From the NCBI GenBank assembly GCA_021203065.1, contig JAJQBX010000010.1, positions 1 to 64,000 on the forward strand: a DNA stretch of 64,000 nt, in the 5' to 3' direction. Positions 21,338 through 30,440 of the stretch are shown one piece after another; the first letter of the stretch is position 1; every line of letters begins with the position of its first letter. The notes under the pieces are model-generated. The model ran no database searches, was not told where the DNA came from, and saw only the letters and a list, made by a program, of their open reading frames with translations. The translations under genes were made by a program, and so were the position numbers. This DNA is from Oscillospiraceae bacterium (lineage in GTDB: Bacteria > Bacillota > Clostridia > Oscillospirales > Ruminococcaceae).

Positions 21338-22576
21338 TTATTTGCTGATCATGAGATTTGTAGCGCATACGCAGGGGTAGGAAGTAACTCCGCCGGGAGC
21401 TACAACGACTCCAAGAGTGCCGGACATGTAGATTGTCAGTTCTCTGACACCGGTTATGTCGACTTCAAAGTCCAATGTAGTGTAAGTATCGCTTGTAATC
21501 TCGCTGGTTTCATAAAGAAGAACCCCGTCGCCGTATATCTGCACACTGCTTGTCCAGTCATCGCTGAATTTCAGCGTGCTGTATGGGCGGAAAAGCGTTC
21601 CAGTCAGCGTTGAATACTCGGCATTCAGATAATATGTGATGTAGTTGCCGCCGGATACGGCACTTGCCCACGGATAAATAACGGTCGTCGCATCATACTC
21701 ATTTCCTGAAACGTCGGTATAATCAGAGGATGAACTCGGTCTGACTTTTACGTAAGTGCCTTTCTGCGTGTATTCCAGTGATGTAAGCGAAATCGGAATG
21801 TACTCCTGATACTTCGCAATTTCTGCGTCGATGGTGTCGGTGACAAGACCGGAGCGTTGGAGGACTTGGATGGCGGCGGTGTAGTCTTTATCTGTGCCAA
21901 AGGCTTCGGCGGCTTCGGCAAGGACAGCTTCTTCCCAAAGAGACTGAACCTTCTCTACTTCGGCGTCGTAGAGCTCTTCACCCTCGAAATCATAGCTGTA
22001 TTCATTCTTAAGAACATCATAGGCTTCGCTGTAGGAACCGTCAGCTACAAGTGCCTCAGCATCGGCGATTACCGCTTCCATGCAGGCATAGTATTCCTTT
22101 TCGTCCCTGATGCTCTCAAGCTCTTCGAAAGAATCCGAAAGAGAGGAGGAGCTGTAGATGCCGGCACGCTCGATGGTCTCAAGCAGAAGCTCAGCCTCGT
22201 CATAGGTCTTCTCACCGCTGTTGTAGCTGTCGATGGCGTCGGAAATCATCCCGGAAAGCTGGCTCTCGACCTCTTTTTCAAGCTCAAGATTTCCGGAAAT
22301 CTCTTCGCTGTAGATTTCGCTGGCGGCAGAATATTCCGAGCTCCGGATGGCGGCGATAACCTGTGCTACGGAGTCGGATGTGTCAGAATCAGTTACGACG
22401 GCTTCTGTTGTGACTGTGTCAGATGCGACCGATTCGGTCGTGACAGAATCGGGGAAGAGTGCGGAGGTGTCGAGCTGTGCTATGTCAGCAGCAGAGCAGC
22501 CGGTTGAGAGTGCAAAAGTCGTAACGCACATGAACACTGCTATAATCTTTCTTAATTTCAGGTTTATGTTTTTCAT
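21338..22576 (-). CDS. secreted lipoprotein, helical, unknown function
   Basis: 412 residues from the ATG at 22576 with AAAGGTGAT upstream. The signal peptide ends in A-L-S-T-G-C. A Thr/Val/Ser/Asp-rich linker (about 30-70) with repeated S-V-x-T-D-x-V-T-T-E is followed by acidic helices (75-265) containing repeated E-L-x-S-I and Y-D-V-L-K-N-E patterns. The C-terminal 140 residues are beta-rich and resemble a carbohydrate-binding, jelly-roll type domain (S-V-Q-I-Y-G-D-G-V-L-L-Y-E, I-T-G-V-R-E-L-T-I-Y), as in NPCBM/X2-like modules. No partner gene is adjacent. Confidence 0.7.
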   Translation of the reverse strand: MKNINLKLRKIIAVFMCVTTFALSTGCSAADIAQLDTSALFPDSVTTESVASDTVTTEAVVTDSDTSDSVAQVIAAIRSSEYSAASEIYSEEISGNLELEKEVESQLSGMISDAIDSYNSGEKTYDEAELLLETIERAGIYSSSSLSDSFEELESIRDEKEYYACMEAVIADAEALVADGSYSEAYDVLKNEYSYDFEGEELYDAEVEKVQSLWEEAVLAEAAEAFGTDKDYTAAIQVLQRSGLVTDTIDAEIAKYQEYIPISLTSLEYTQKGTYVKVRPSSSSDYTDVSGNEYDATTVIYPWASAVSGGNYITYYLNAEYSTLTGTLFRPYSTLKFSDDWTSSVQIYGDGVLLYETSEITSDTYTTLDFEVDITGVRELTIYMSGTLGVVVAPGGVTSYPCVCATNLMISK

Positions 22577-22913
22577 CAGTATCACCTTTCGTGCAAGTTA
22601 TTTTGGTCAGGGTTTATTAACCTCTATGCACATCATAACACCTACGGGGGTGGTTCTGTAGCCCGGGTTTTACGGGGGACAAACTGAGGAAACAGGAGTA
22701 TACTAAATAAGAAGAATTTTTTGATGGCAACAGTTATTCCCTCAGTGGTTACTAAAGCGTACCCGGGCATATGATATACTCCCCTTAAAGCAGACATCCA
22801 AAAAAGAAAAAGTCTACTGAAAGGGGAGTATATGCTTTTCTGGCACTTCAACGCCGTCAACCGTTAAAGTAATTTATTTGGTATCAGTCGACCGGGTTTT
22901 AAAGTCGGCTGGG
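22577..22913. other. 337-base intergenic region with a long inverted repeat
   Basis: ATATACTCCCCTT (about 22773-22785) pairs perfectly with AAGGGGAGTATAT (about 22820-22832); inside it AGCAGAC and GTCTACT can extend the structure. CCCGGG occurs twice further left (around 22653 and 22756). Short frames here have no gene-like features. The region may be a decayed repeat element or a structured RNA. Confidence 0.5.
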
Positions 22914-24380
22914 TTACCCTTCGTAATCCTCATCGAGGCTATAGGGGTCGTACTCTGCGACCTGCGTGTTCAGCTGGTTTATGTAGTACTCCATCTGCTC
23001 CGAATAGGAGTCCTTTATCTGCGCCCATGTGGAGGCGTCGGCGGAGTCGGCAATTCCCTCATAGGTGCCAATCAGCGACGAAAGCTTGTCGCCATAGCCG
23101 GAATCATAGACTACTATGACATTGTCGTTTGAGGTGGCGAGAGCATAGCAGGTGTCGTACATGTCGAGCATGTCCTCTGTCCAGAGGTAGGTCTCCTCAA
23201 GCTGGAGTCTGTCGATAGAGACAACCGTCGGGTCTAAGATCTTGAATCTCATGCAAGCCGCCAGAAGTGCGACGCCCTCGGGGTTCGAAGCTCCCTGAAC
23301 GATGCAGAAGCCGGAAGCATAGGACTCGGTGTAATAGTTTCCGTCGCCGTCATCGTCACGTGGAACGGGCACAAACATCAGCTCGCCCTCGGTCATGTCT
23401 CCCCAGACTGCACTTATTTCCGTGACAGTTCCCGTGAACATCCACGTTCCGCCGATGTAGAAGAGGCATAAGCCCTCTTTCATACCGCCGCCGGTTGTGC
23501 CGTTATTACGTGTGTACCAGTTGGTGTTATTCCATCTCGGATAGATGCAGCCGTTCTTTGAGAGATTGTAAAGAAGCGTTGCCGCACGCTCAATAGCCGC
23601 AGAGTCGGAGTTGTCAATATACTGCTGGGTTTCAACATCATAAACTACCAAAGACTCGCCGCAGGAGTGCATGATGCCCGGGCTGTACCAGTAGCCGTCA
23701 AGAGCATACCTGTCCTCGTCGGCGTCGGTGAACTCAACGCACATCTCGTAGAAGACGTCCCAAGTCCACTCGTCGTTGTAGAAGAGCTCTGCCGGGTCAT
23801 CAAATCCAAATTCCTCCATGACTCTGCGGTTATAAGCGCAAACATTTCCGAAGGTGTTGTCGTAAACGATTATGTAGGGTCTGCCCTTGATTGAGAAGTA
23901 GTTGTAGGCGTATTCCTTCTCGTCAGCCCACAAGGGATCGTCGTAGTCAATATAGTCGTCAACCGGAACGAAAATGCCCTTTATACAGCTGGTCGGGAAG
24001 ACCTCGTTGTCGCCGGGATAGAAGTCCGGCGAATTGGAAGCTAAGATGAGGTTCGCGAGCTCATCAAATCTTGTGTCCCATGTGCATTCAATCCAGCTGA
24101 TTGAACAGCCGTACTTCTCTTGGAAAGTCCAGTAGCCGGAATTGATAATTTCGTCGTCCGAGTAGTTCTGCATACCGTCATACCATGCAAACCACTGAAC
24201 CACCGTTCCTGCCGCCGCTGTCTCCTCGGCGTCGGGGAGGTAAACGCCAGCCGCATTGAGGATAGCCTCGGCATCCTGTGTTGCGAAAGTAAGCTGAACA
24301 ATTTCACGCGAAGAACTTCCGCACCCGACCAAAGCTAAAATCAGCGTTCCTGCAAGAAGCAATGCAAATATTTTCTTCAT
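22914..24380 (-). CDS. extracellular solute-binding lipoprotein, family member 1
   Basis: 488 residues. The signal peptide ends in L-A-L-V-G-C followed by GSSSRE. Aromatic and acidic residues abound, with F-A-W-Y-D-G-M-Q-N-Y-S, G-Y-W-T-F-Q-E-K-Y-G, N-D-E-W-T-W-D and G-A-S-N-P-E-G-V-A, as in family 1 (sugar-type) ABC binding proteins. No permease or ATPase gene is near. It is about 65-75% similar by eye to the genes at 41887 and 43479. The promoter TTGAAA-N17-TATACT at 24413-24441 resembles theirs. The ligand is unknown. Confidence 0.82.
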   Translation of the reverse strand: MKKIFALLLAGTLILALVGCGSSSREIVQLTFATQDAEAILNAAGVYLPDAEETAAAGTVVQWFAWYDGMQNYSDDEIINSGYWTFQEKYGCSISWIECTWDTRFDELANLILASNSPDFYPGDNEVFPTSCIKGIFVPVDDYIDYDDPLWADEKEYAYNYFSIKGRPYIIVYDNTFGNVCAYNRRVMEEFGFDDPAELFYNDEWTWDVFYEMCVEFTDADEDRYALDGYWYSPGIMHSCGESLVVYDVETQQYIDNSDSAAIERAATLLYNLSKNGCIYPRWNNTNWYTRNNGTTGGGMKEGLCLFYIGGTWMFTGTVTEISAVWGDMTEGELMFVPVPRDDDGDGNYYTESYASGFCIVQGASNPEGVALLAACMRFKILDPTVVSIDRLQLEETYLWTEDMLDMYDTCYALATSNDNVIVVYDSGYGDKLSSLIGTYEGIADSADASTWAQIKDSYSEQMEYYINQLNTQVAEYDPYSLDEDYEG

Positions 24381-24412
24381 ATGATACCCTCCGTATCTTC
24401 CTTGATATTGAC

Positions 24413-24458
24413 AGTATATACCCCCGTTAAGACGATTTCAAGTGGTAATAATGTACAA
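24413..24458 (-). promoter_or_regulatory. promoter and upstream motif of solute-binding gene 1
   Basis: On the minus strand TTGTACAT begins at 24458, TTGAAA at 24441 and TATACT at 24418, giving distances of 17 and 23 bases. The same spacing occurs at the other two complete family members. Confidence 0.75.
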
Positions 24459-24612
24459 TATTTGAGTCGATATTTTGTATAACATGCACAACTTTTCGAC
24501 TTTTGGAGCGAAATTACAAGAACTATTGTTTGAGGCTAAAATTCTTAATATAAATATTTTCTCCACCTTGTTGGGGATACCCTCACAAGTAGGTCAGTAA
24601 AAATATATGATA

Positions 24613-24645
24613 CAAAAAAATGCCCCGTTCCCAAGAACGAGGCTT
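24613..24645 (-). terminator. terminator after the DUF6171 gene
   Basis: On the minus strand GCCTCGTTC, TTGG, GAACGGGGC and TTTTTTT form a 9-pair stem with one wobble. Confidence 0.8.
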
Positions 24646-24649
24646 TCAT

Positions 24650-24925
24650 TTATTCTTCGGTCCAATACTTGTAAACACTCGGGCACCGGTTCGCCCTGAC
24701 TGCCGCCCTCAGCTCAACGAAGCATCCGCATTCCCGGCAGAGACCGTTTTCGAGGCTCGGGCAACGCTTGCAAAGGTCAAGACGTTTAGCGTAGGTCTCC
24801 TGCCCTGCTCTCTCCTCATCCGGAATTGCGGCGATGAGGTCTTCTACTTTTTTGTAAAGACCGTCTTTGTCGATTTCAGCCAAAAGGCATCTCTTGCAGA
24901 CAGGTCTGCCATCAAGTGTCAGCAT
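24650..24925 (-). CDS. DUF6171 family Cys-rich small protein
   Basis: 91 residues with C-K-R-C near the start, then C-K-R-C, C-R-E-C-G-C-F-V-E-L-R-A-A and C-P near the end, fitting a two-site zinc-binding protein of the DUF6171 family. The role is unknown; it is widespread in gut Clostridia. It lies 16 bases after the arabinofuranosidase gene and is probably co-transcribed. A terminator follows. Confidence 0.75.
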   Translation of the reverse strand: MLTLDGRPVCKRCLLAEIDKDGLYKKVEDLIAAIPDEERAGQETYAKRLDLCKRCPSLENGLCRECGCFVELRAAVRANRCPSVYKYWTEE

Positions 24926-24941
24926 AGCTTCAGCTCTGCTG

Positions 24942-26411
24942 TCAGCACAGCTCTATTGCCAGAACGGAGCACTTCGGGAGAGTGAACTTAAGGCTCTCGC
25001 CGTCGAGGGTGACGCCGTCAAACGCCTTTGGCTCTACAGCTTCGGGGTTATCGAAAGTGTTGCAGGTGGTGTAGGGAGCGGTGAGAATCCTTGCGGTGGC
25101 ACTCTTGAAGCCGCTTCTCGGAAGAACGCAGTCGATGTCGAAGTCTTCTTCAAGCGAAGCATTCGAAATAGTCAGGTGGAGCTTGCCGCTCTCGTCGACG
25201 GAAACAGACTGCGAAACTGCCGGGAGATACTTGTTCTCAAGGAGCTGCTTGTTCTCGATATGTGAGTAGACGAGGGTCGACTCCATGTGGTCCTTATACA
25301 TGTCAAAGACGTGATATGTCGGAGTCTTGACCATTCTTTCGCCCTCGGTGAGGACAACCGCCTGCAGAACGTTGACCATCTGGGCGATGTTCGCCATCTT
25401 TACTCTGTCAGAATGCTCGTTGAAGAGGTCTAAGTTGATTGCGGCGATAATGGCGTCTCTCATCGAGTTCTGCTGATAAAGGAAGCCGGGGTTTGTGCCG
25501 TCGATGACATCCGTCCAGATTCCCCACTCGTCGACGACAAGTCCGACCTTCTTGTCGATGTCGTATTTGTCCATGGTTGCGCCGTGCCTCTTAAGAAGCT
25601 CCTCCATGTACCATGTGTTGGCGAGGGTCGAGTAGTATTCATCCTTGGAGAAGTCGACCGAAGAGCCTTTCTTGCCCCAGTCGCCTGTAGGGATTGTGTA
25701 GTAGTGGAGCGAAAGCCCTTTCATCTGGAAGTAGCCGTAGCTTCTGCGCATGAGGGTGTCGGTCCAGTTGTAGTCAGCCGCATTCGGTCCGCAGGCAATC
25801 TTGCCGCCGTGCCCGATGAACTGCTGGAACTGCTTGTAGAGATCCATGTAGTAGTCAGGGCTCATTCCGCCACCGCAGCCCCAGCTCTCGTTTCCGATGC
25901 CGATATACTTGACCTTCCAAGGCTCTTCCCTGCCGTTCTTCTTACGGAGGTCGGTCATCGGGGAGACGTTAGATGAAGTCATATATTCAACCCATTCTGC
26001 CGCTTCTCTTACTGTTCCCGAGCCGAGATTCAGGGAGACATAGGCGTCGCAGCCGATGAGCTCACAGAAGTCGAGGAACTCGTGAGTGCCGAAGCTGTTA
26101 TCCTCGGTCACCCCGCCCCAGTTGGTGTTTACTATCTTGCGCCTCTCCTCCGGCTTACCGATACCGTCCATCCAGTGATAGGTATCTGCAAAGCATCCTC
26201 CGGGCCAGCGGAGAACAGGGACTTTGAGAGCCTTGAGAGCCTCAACAACGTCCTTACGGTAGCCGTTGATATTCGGAATCGGGCTGTTCTCACCGACATA
26301 GATTCCACCATAGATGCACCGCCCGAGATGCTCGGCGAAGTGCCCATAAATTTCCTTATTTATCTTGCTGATTTCATTTGTCCGGTCGATTGTCATTTTA
26401 AGCTGAGACAT
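24942..26411 (-). CDS. abfA: GH51 alpha-L-arabinofuranosidase
   Basis: 489 residues, normal for intracellular GH51. I-Y-G-H-F-A-E-H-L-G-R-C-I-Y-G-G-I and V-L-R-W-P-G-G-C-F-A-D mark the barrel; the acid/base Glu is in G-I-G-N-E-S-W-G-C-G-G (about 175) and the nucleophile Glu in V-D-E-W-G (about 295). A C-terminal beta-sandwich follows. There is no signal peptide, so it trims arabinose from imported oligosaccharides. GAGGAGGATTACTCA precedes the ATG. No arabinose genes are adjacent. Confidence 0.93.
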   Translation of the reverse strand: MSQLKMTIDRTNEISKINKEIYGHFAEHLGRCIYGGIYVGENSPIPNINGYRKDVVEALKALKVPVLRWPGGCFADTYHWMDGIGKPEERRKIVNTNWGGVTEDNSFGTHEFLDFCELIGCDAYVSLNLGSGTVREAAEWVEYMTSSNVSPMTDLRKKNGREEPWKVKYIGIGNESWGCGGGMSPDYYMDLYKQFQQFIGHGGKIACGPNAADYNWTDTLMRRSYGYFQMKGLSLHYYTIPTGDWGKKGSSVDFSKDEYYSTLANTWYMEELLKRHGATMDKYDIDKKVGLVVDEWGIWTDVIDGTNPGFLYQQNSMRDAIIAAINLDLFNEHSDRVKMANIAQMVNVLQAVVLTEGERMVKTPTYHVFDMYKDHMESTLVYSHIENKQLLENKYLPAVSQSVSVDESGKLHLTISNASLEEDFDIDCVLPRSGFKSATARILTAPYTTCNTFDNPEAVEPKAFDGVTLDGESLKFTLPKCSVLAIELC

Positions 26412-26477
26412 TGAGTAATCCTCCTCGTATTTAAAGTCATATTTTCCCGCAGGTTTCCCTGCAACATTTATAGGCTT

Positions 26478-26507
26478 ATTTTACACTCTCCAAGGGGCAG
26501 TTGTCAA
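26478..26507 (-). promoter_or_regulatory. promoter of abfA
   Basis: On the minus strand TTGACA (26502-26507) and TAAAAT (26478-26483) are 18 bases apart. Confidence 0.6.
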
Positions 26508-26567
26508 TAGAAATTGATTGATGAATGGTGAGGAGTTTGTTGATGGATGGTGATCTGAAAATAGGTC

Positions 26568-26596
26568 TTGAATATCGGATGGGTTTGTGCTATAAT
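26568..26596 (+). promoter_or_regulatory. promoter of the Rpn gene
   Basis: TTGAAT and TATAAT with a 17-base spacer, about 38 bases before the ATG at 26634. Confidence 0.65.
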
Positions 26597-26633
26597 ATAA
26601 TTACAGCAAGAAGTAACAAAGGACGTGAATCAC

Positions 26634-27437
26634 ATGATCGATCGGGAGCTCCTGCACCAGCAGGACTTGGAACGAATCAGGAAGCTCAGAATTTTTGACG
26701 ATGATTTTCTCAGACTGATTTTCAACGAAAATCCCGAAGCAACGGCACTGTTACTGAATATAGTGTTTGACAGAGACGATATGGTCGTCACAAAGGTCGT
26801 CGGTCAGCGTGAAATCAAGGGCATTGAGGGTCATTCGGTCAAGCTTGATATAATGGCTACGGACAGCGAAGGCAACGCCTATGACATTGAGGTTCAACGT
26901 CAGGACAGAGGCGACCTGCCGCTCAGAGCGAGATACAACAGCAGTATGATGGATACCGTTCTTCTGCCGGAGGGTGAGGATTACTCGAAGCTGATCCCGA
27001 CATACGTGATCTTCTTCACTGAGAAAGACGTTATCGGAGACGGTCGCCCCAAGCATCATTACGTAATGCAGGATCTGGAAACCGGTCACATTTTAGGTGA
27101 CAATAAACATATAATTTTTATAAATGGCGACAATAAAGACGAAACGACACGCTTGGGAAAGCTTATGCATGATTTTCACTGCACATCCGCAGACGATATG
27201 TATTACAAAGTTTTCGCCAAAAGCATGCGGCATTTCAAGGAATCAGAAGGAGGTATCACTCAAATGTGCAAATTGATGGAAGATATGAGGAATGATGCAG
27301 CAATTTATGCAACAATCAAGACATGCAGAAAGCATCATATCCCGGAAAACGAGATTTTCAAGGAAATCAAAGAGGAATATGGATTGACCGAAGCGGAAGC
27401 TGAGGATTACCTCAGAAACAGCAAAGAAAGTGCCTGA
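26634..27437 (+). CDS. Rpn family PD-(D/E)XK nuclease
   Basis: 267 residues. The ATG at 26634 has AAAGGA at a normal distance; the GTG nine bases upstream is too close to it. V-K-L-D-I-M-A-T-D-x-x-x-N-A-Y-D-I-E-V-Q gives the D-xn-E-V-Q nuclease core (about residues 70-92). R-Y-N-S-S-M-M-D-T and L-M-H-D-F-x-C-T-S-A-D-D-M are family hallmarks. These proteins are often labelled PD-(D/E)XK nuclease family transposase or Rpn (recombination-promoting nuclease), but they carry no DDE transposase and no terminal repeats are seen. A truncated paralogue lies beyond prfC at 29303. Confidence 0.85.
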   Translation: MIDRELLHQQDLERIRKLRIFDDDFLRLIFNENPEATALLLNIVFDRDDMVVTKVVGQREIKGIEGHSVKLDIMATDSEGNAYDIEVQRQDRGDLPLRARYNSSMMDTVLLPEGEDYSKLIPTYVIFFTEKDVIGDGRPKHHYVMQDLETGHILGDNKHIIFINGDNKDETTRLGKLMHDFHCTSADDMYYKVFAKSMRHFKESEGGITQMCKLMEDMRNDAAIYATIKTCRKHHIPENEIFKEIKEEYGLTEAEAEDYLRNSKESA

Positions 27438-27455
27438 CCTTTGAACAGCATATCT

Positions 27456-27488
27456 CCGGCAGAGCCCACGCCCTGCCGGATTTATTAT
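27456..27488 (+). terminator. terminator after the Rpn gene
   Basis: CCGGCAG, a 10-base loop, CTGCCGG and ATTTATTAT. Confidence 0.75.
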
Positions 27489-27578
27489 ATCAGTTGCTTC
27501 ATAAAAATCCTTGCAATCTTTAGCTCGATGTGCTATCATAATCACTGGTAATGAATATATGAAAAGGGGGATTCGGCT

Positions 27579-29174
27579 TTGGCTGAACTTATCAGCGAAA
27601 TCAACAGGCGGCGGACGTTCGCCATTATATCTCACCCGGATGCGGGTAAAACCACTCTGACCGAAAAACTGCTTCTTTATGGCGGAGCTATTGCTCTTGC
27701 CGGCTCGGTCAAGGGAAAGAAAACCGACAGGCACGCAGTTTCCGACTGGATGGAAATTGAAAAGCAGAGAGGAATCTCGGTCACGAGCTCGGTTATGCAG
27801 TTCGAGTATGAGGGCTTTTGCATAAATATCCTCGACACTCCCGGACATCAGGACTTCTCGGAGGACACCTACCGCACACTGATGGCGGTCGACTCGGCTG
27901 TCATGGTCATCGATGCGGCAAAGGGCGTTGAAAACCAGACCAGAAAGCTCTTCAAGGTCTGCGTGATGCGGCACATCCCGATTTTCACGTTTATTAACAA
28001 GCTCGACCGTGACGCAAGAAACTCATTCGACCTGCTTTCGCAGATTGAGGACGAGCTCGGCATCTCCACATGCCCGATGAACTGGGCTATTGGAAGTGGA
28101 ATTGATTTCAAGGGAATCTACGACCGTGCAAGAAAGAAAGTCATCACCTATTCGGCAAATGGCGGTCAGCACGAGGTCGATTCAACGGAGATTGACATTG
28201 ACGACCCGAACCTGAAATCGGTTATCGGCGAAATCAACTACAACCAGCTGATGGAGGACATCGAGCTTTTGGACGGCGCAAGCGACGAATATGACCCGGA
28301 AAGAGTGGCAAGAGGCGAGCTCTCCCCGGTTTTCTTCGGTTCTGCTCTGAATAATTTCGGCGTCGAGCCGTTTCTGGAGGGCTTTTTGAAGATGACCAGC
28401 CCGCCGCTTCCCCGTAACAGCGACAAGGGCACTGTAGCCCCGACCGACGACTTCTTTTCTGCGTTCGTCTTCAAAATTCAGGCGAATATGAACAAGGCGC
28501 ACCGGGACAGGCTCACGTTCATGAGAATTTGCTCCGGCAAGTTTTCGAGGGACATGGAGGTCTGCCACGTTCAGGGCGGAATGAAGAAGATGCGCCTCTC
28601 CCAGCCTCAGCAGATGATGGCGCAGGAGCGTGAAATCATCGACGAGGCTTATGCCGGCGACATCATCGGAGTTTTCGACCCGGGAATCTTCTCGATAGGC
28701 GACACCGTCTGCTCTCCCGGGCATGAGCTCAGATTTGACGGAATCCCTACCTTTGCGCCGGAGCATTTCGCCCGAATCCGCCATAAGGACACCATGAAGC
28801 GAAAGCAGTTCGTCAAGGGCGCAACCCAGATCGCTCAGGAGGGTGCAGTCCAGATTTTCAGGGAGCCGGACACCGGAATGGAGGAAGTAATCGTCGGCGT
28901 CGTCGGAATGCTCCAGTTCGACGTCTTCGAGCACAGAATGAGAACCGAGTACGGCGTGGAGCTCATCAGCGAATCGCTCCCATACTAGTACATCCGCTGG
29001 ATAGATATGGACGACGGGGTTGTCGACCCGAATAAGCTTAACCTCAGCTCCGACACCCGGATAGTCGAGGACTTCCACGGGAATCCGCTTCTCTTATTCA
29101 CCAGCGAGTGGAACATCCGCTGGGCACTTGAGAAGAATGAGGGCTTGAAACTCAAGGAGTTCAGTAAGAATTAG
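27579..29174 (+). CDS. prfC: peptide chain release factor 3, interrupted by an in-frame UAG
   Basis: TTG start with AAAAGGGGGA upstream. The G domain has S-H-P-D-A-G-K-T-T-L, the switch D-T-P-G-H-Q-D-F and N-K-L-D. RF3 recycles RF1/RF2 after termination. Codon 470 is TAG at 28986-28988, within S-L-P-Y-*-Y-I-R-W-I, where relatives have Q or another residue. The same frame then continues for 61 well-conserved codons (R-W-I-D-M-D-D to K-E-F-S-K-N) to a second TAG at 29172. The full length of 531 residues matches RF3 (about 529). Either a CAG-to-TAG nonsense mutation, a sequencing error or programmed readthrough explains this. The truncated product would lack the end of domain III. Confidence 0.85.
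28986..28988 (+). other. in-frame amber codon within prfC
   Basis: Context is TCG CTC CCA TAC TAG TAC ATC. Coding potential and the frame are the same on both sides. One transition (C to T) would convert a Gln codon to this stop. Confidence 0.9.
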
Positions 29175-29183
29175 TATATAAAA

Positions 29184-29216
29184 ACCGGCAGGGCGAGGGC
29201 TCTGCCGGTTATTTAT
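29184..29216 (+). terminator. terminator after prfC
   Basis: ACCGGCAG, a 10-base loop, CTGCCGGT, then TATTTAT. The stem is the same as that of the terminator before prfC. Confidence 0.8.
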
Positions 29217-29302
29217 GCTGTTCGTATGAGGTTATGCGGATTTTTTGAGCATGTAGGTTTTAACTACCAATTTGGACATATTATCTTGCCCAATCTCAAC
29301 CA

Positions 29303-29944
29303 TTAAGCGCTCATTTTACTGTTAACCAGATAAGTCTCTGCCTCAATCGCACTAAGACCATATCTTTTCATAATTCGGTCGAGAATTTCAGCCTCTGAAA
29401 TCCCAACAGCCCGCCATGATTCAATAGCCGTCGTTACTGCCACATCCTTCGAAATCTCATCCCTTAAATCTTCCATCAACTTGCACATATTCTCTCGTCC
29501 TCCTTCTGTTTCTTTGAAATATCTTACTCTGTCTGCCAACACCTTATAGTGCATGCTCTTTGCCGATGTGCACCTGAAATCGTGCATCAATAGCCCTATC
29601 GGGCTTACTACGTTATTATACTCCCCGTTGACATAAATGATATGCGAGCCGTCATTGAAAGGCTCAAAATCAAGCTCTTCTATCCAGCGATCGATATGGT
29701 AAAGCGGGTAACCTCCGCCCAAAACATCATTTTCTGTGATGAAAATCACGTAAGCTGGCTTTAACTCCGGAATCTTATCTCCGACGCTTGCCATCCTCGT
29801 ATCCATCATACTGCTGTTGAATCTTGCACGCTCTGCGCCTGCGCCACTGTTAGCTCGCTGGACTTCAACGTCGAAATGCTGACCGTTGGCGTCGACTGCG
29901 TGGATGTCAAGCCTCATTGTACCATAAAGCTTCCAAATATTCAA
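29303..29944 (-). pseudogene. N-terminally truncated Rpn family nuclease
   Basis: 213 codons similar to the gene at 26634 from its residue 70 onward: R-L-D-I-H-A-V-D, F-D-V-E-V-Q-R, R-F-N-S-S-M-M-D-T and L-M-H-D-F-R-C-T-S-A. The first 70 or so residues are missing and the upstream bases do not encode them. No good ribosome binding site precedes either possible Met (29944 or 29917). The catalytic core D-E-V-Q is present, so a short active protein cannot be excluded. It faces the Rpn gene across prfC. Confidence 0.7.
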
Positions 29945-30376
29945 CCCCTATTTCCCCATAAACAGCGACGCCGGCAACTGTGGGGTTGCCGACGCGCTGA
30001 AAAATGTGGAAGGGCTGAAAAGCCTCGAAACAATCTTGGTGATGATGAGAACTACATTAAAAAATTCCTGCCCGATAGCTCCGGGAGGAATTATAATTGT
30101 CCTTCGCAGAGCTACAAACCCGATGTCCTAAGAGTGAAGATACGTTTTTGCGAAGCAAAAACGAGTACCCCCCCACGAAGGAAAGCTATTCTGACATGCT
30201 GCCCATCAACAGGAGCAGTCCTCATTCATAAACATCATGATACCACATCTTGGTTTAAAATGCAAGCCCCTTTTCGCTCTTTTTTCCGTTTTTTCTCAGG
30301 AAATTTTTATCCCTGACAACGATTTCATGCGTCTTTGTGCAAAAAATATGTGGCACTCACAAATCGGCAATTTATC
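29945..30376. other. 430-base non-coding stretch before ktrB
   Basis: Two hairpins are visible: GCCGGCAAC/GTTGCCGAC near 29972-29991 and CGTTTTTGC/GCAAAAACG near 30150-30170. Weak, broken frames suggest decayed sequence, perhaps linked to the truncated Rpn gene. No gene is supported. Confidence 0.5.
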
Positions 30377-30405
30377 TTGCATTTTGTGCTTAAATGTGAT
30401 ACCAT
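30377..30405 (+). promoter_or_regulatory. promoter of the ktrB-ktrA operon
   Basis: TTGCAT (30377-30382) and TACCAT (30400-30405) with a 17-base spacer. The -10 is weak. Confidence 0.45.
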
Positions 30406-30440
30406 GTTTCTATACTGAATTGGAAGGAGTTATGCCGCTT

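Noticed and set aside
22642-22860. Small minus-strand protein in the gap before solute-binding gene 1
   Set aside because: No ribosome binding site and no domain; the sequence is explained by inverted repeats.
28182-29078. Minus-strand frame opposite prfC
   Set aside because: It is open only because of the codon pattern of prfC; no start signal or known motif.
27579-29174. Use of UAG as a sense (Gln) codon in this genome
   Set aside because: ftsK, cmk-plsC and the DUF3990 gene end properly in UAG, and the prfC continuation itself ends in UAG, so the standard bacterial code applies.
26634-29944. Insertion sequence or transposon formed by the two Rpn genes
   Set aside because: The family name mentions transposase, but there are no terminal inverted repeats, target duplications or DDE motifs.
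30237-30440. N-terminal extension of KtrB up to 30237
   Set aside because: The extension runs through the promoter, has no ribosome binding site and is not membrane-protein-like.
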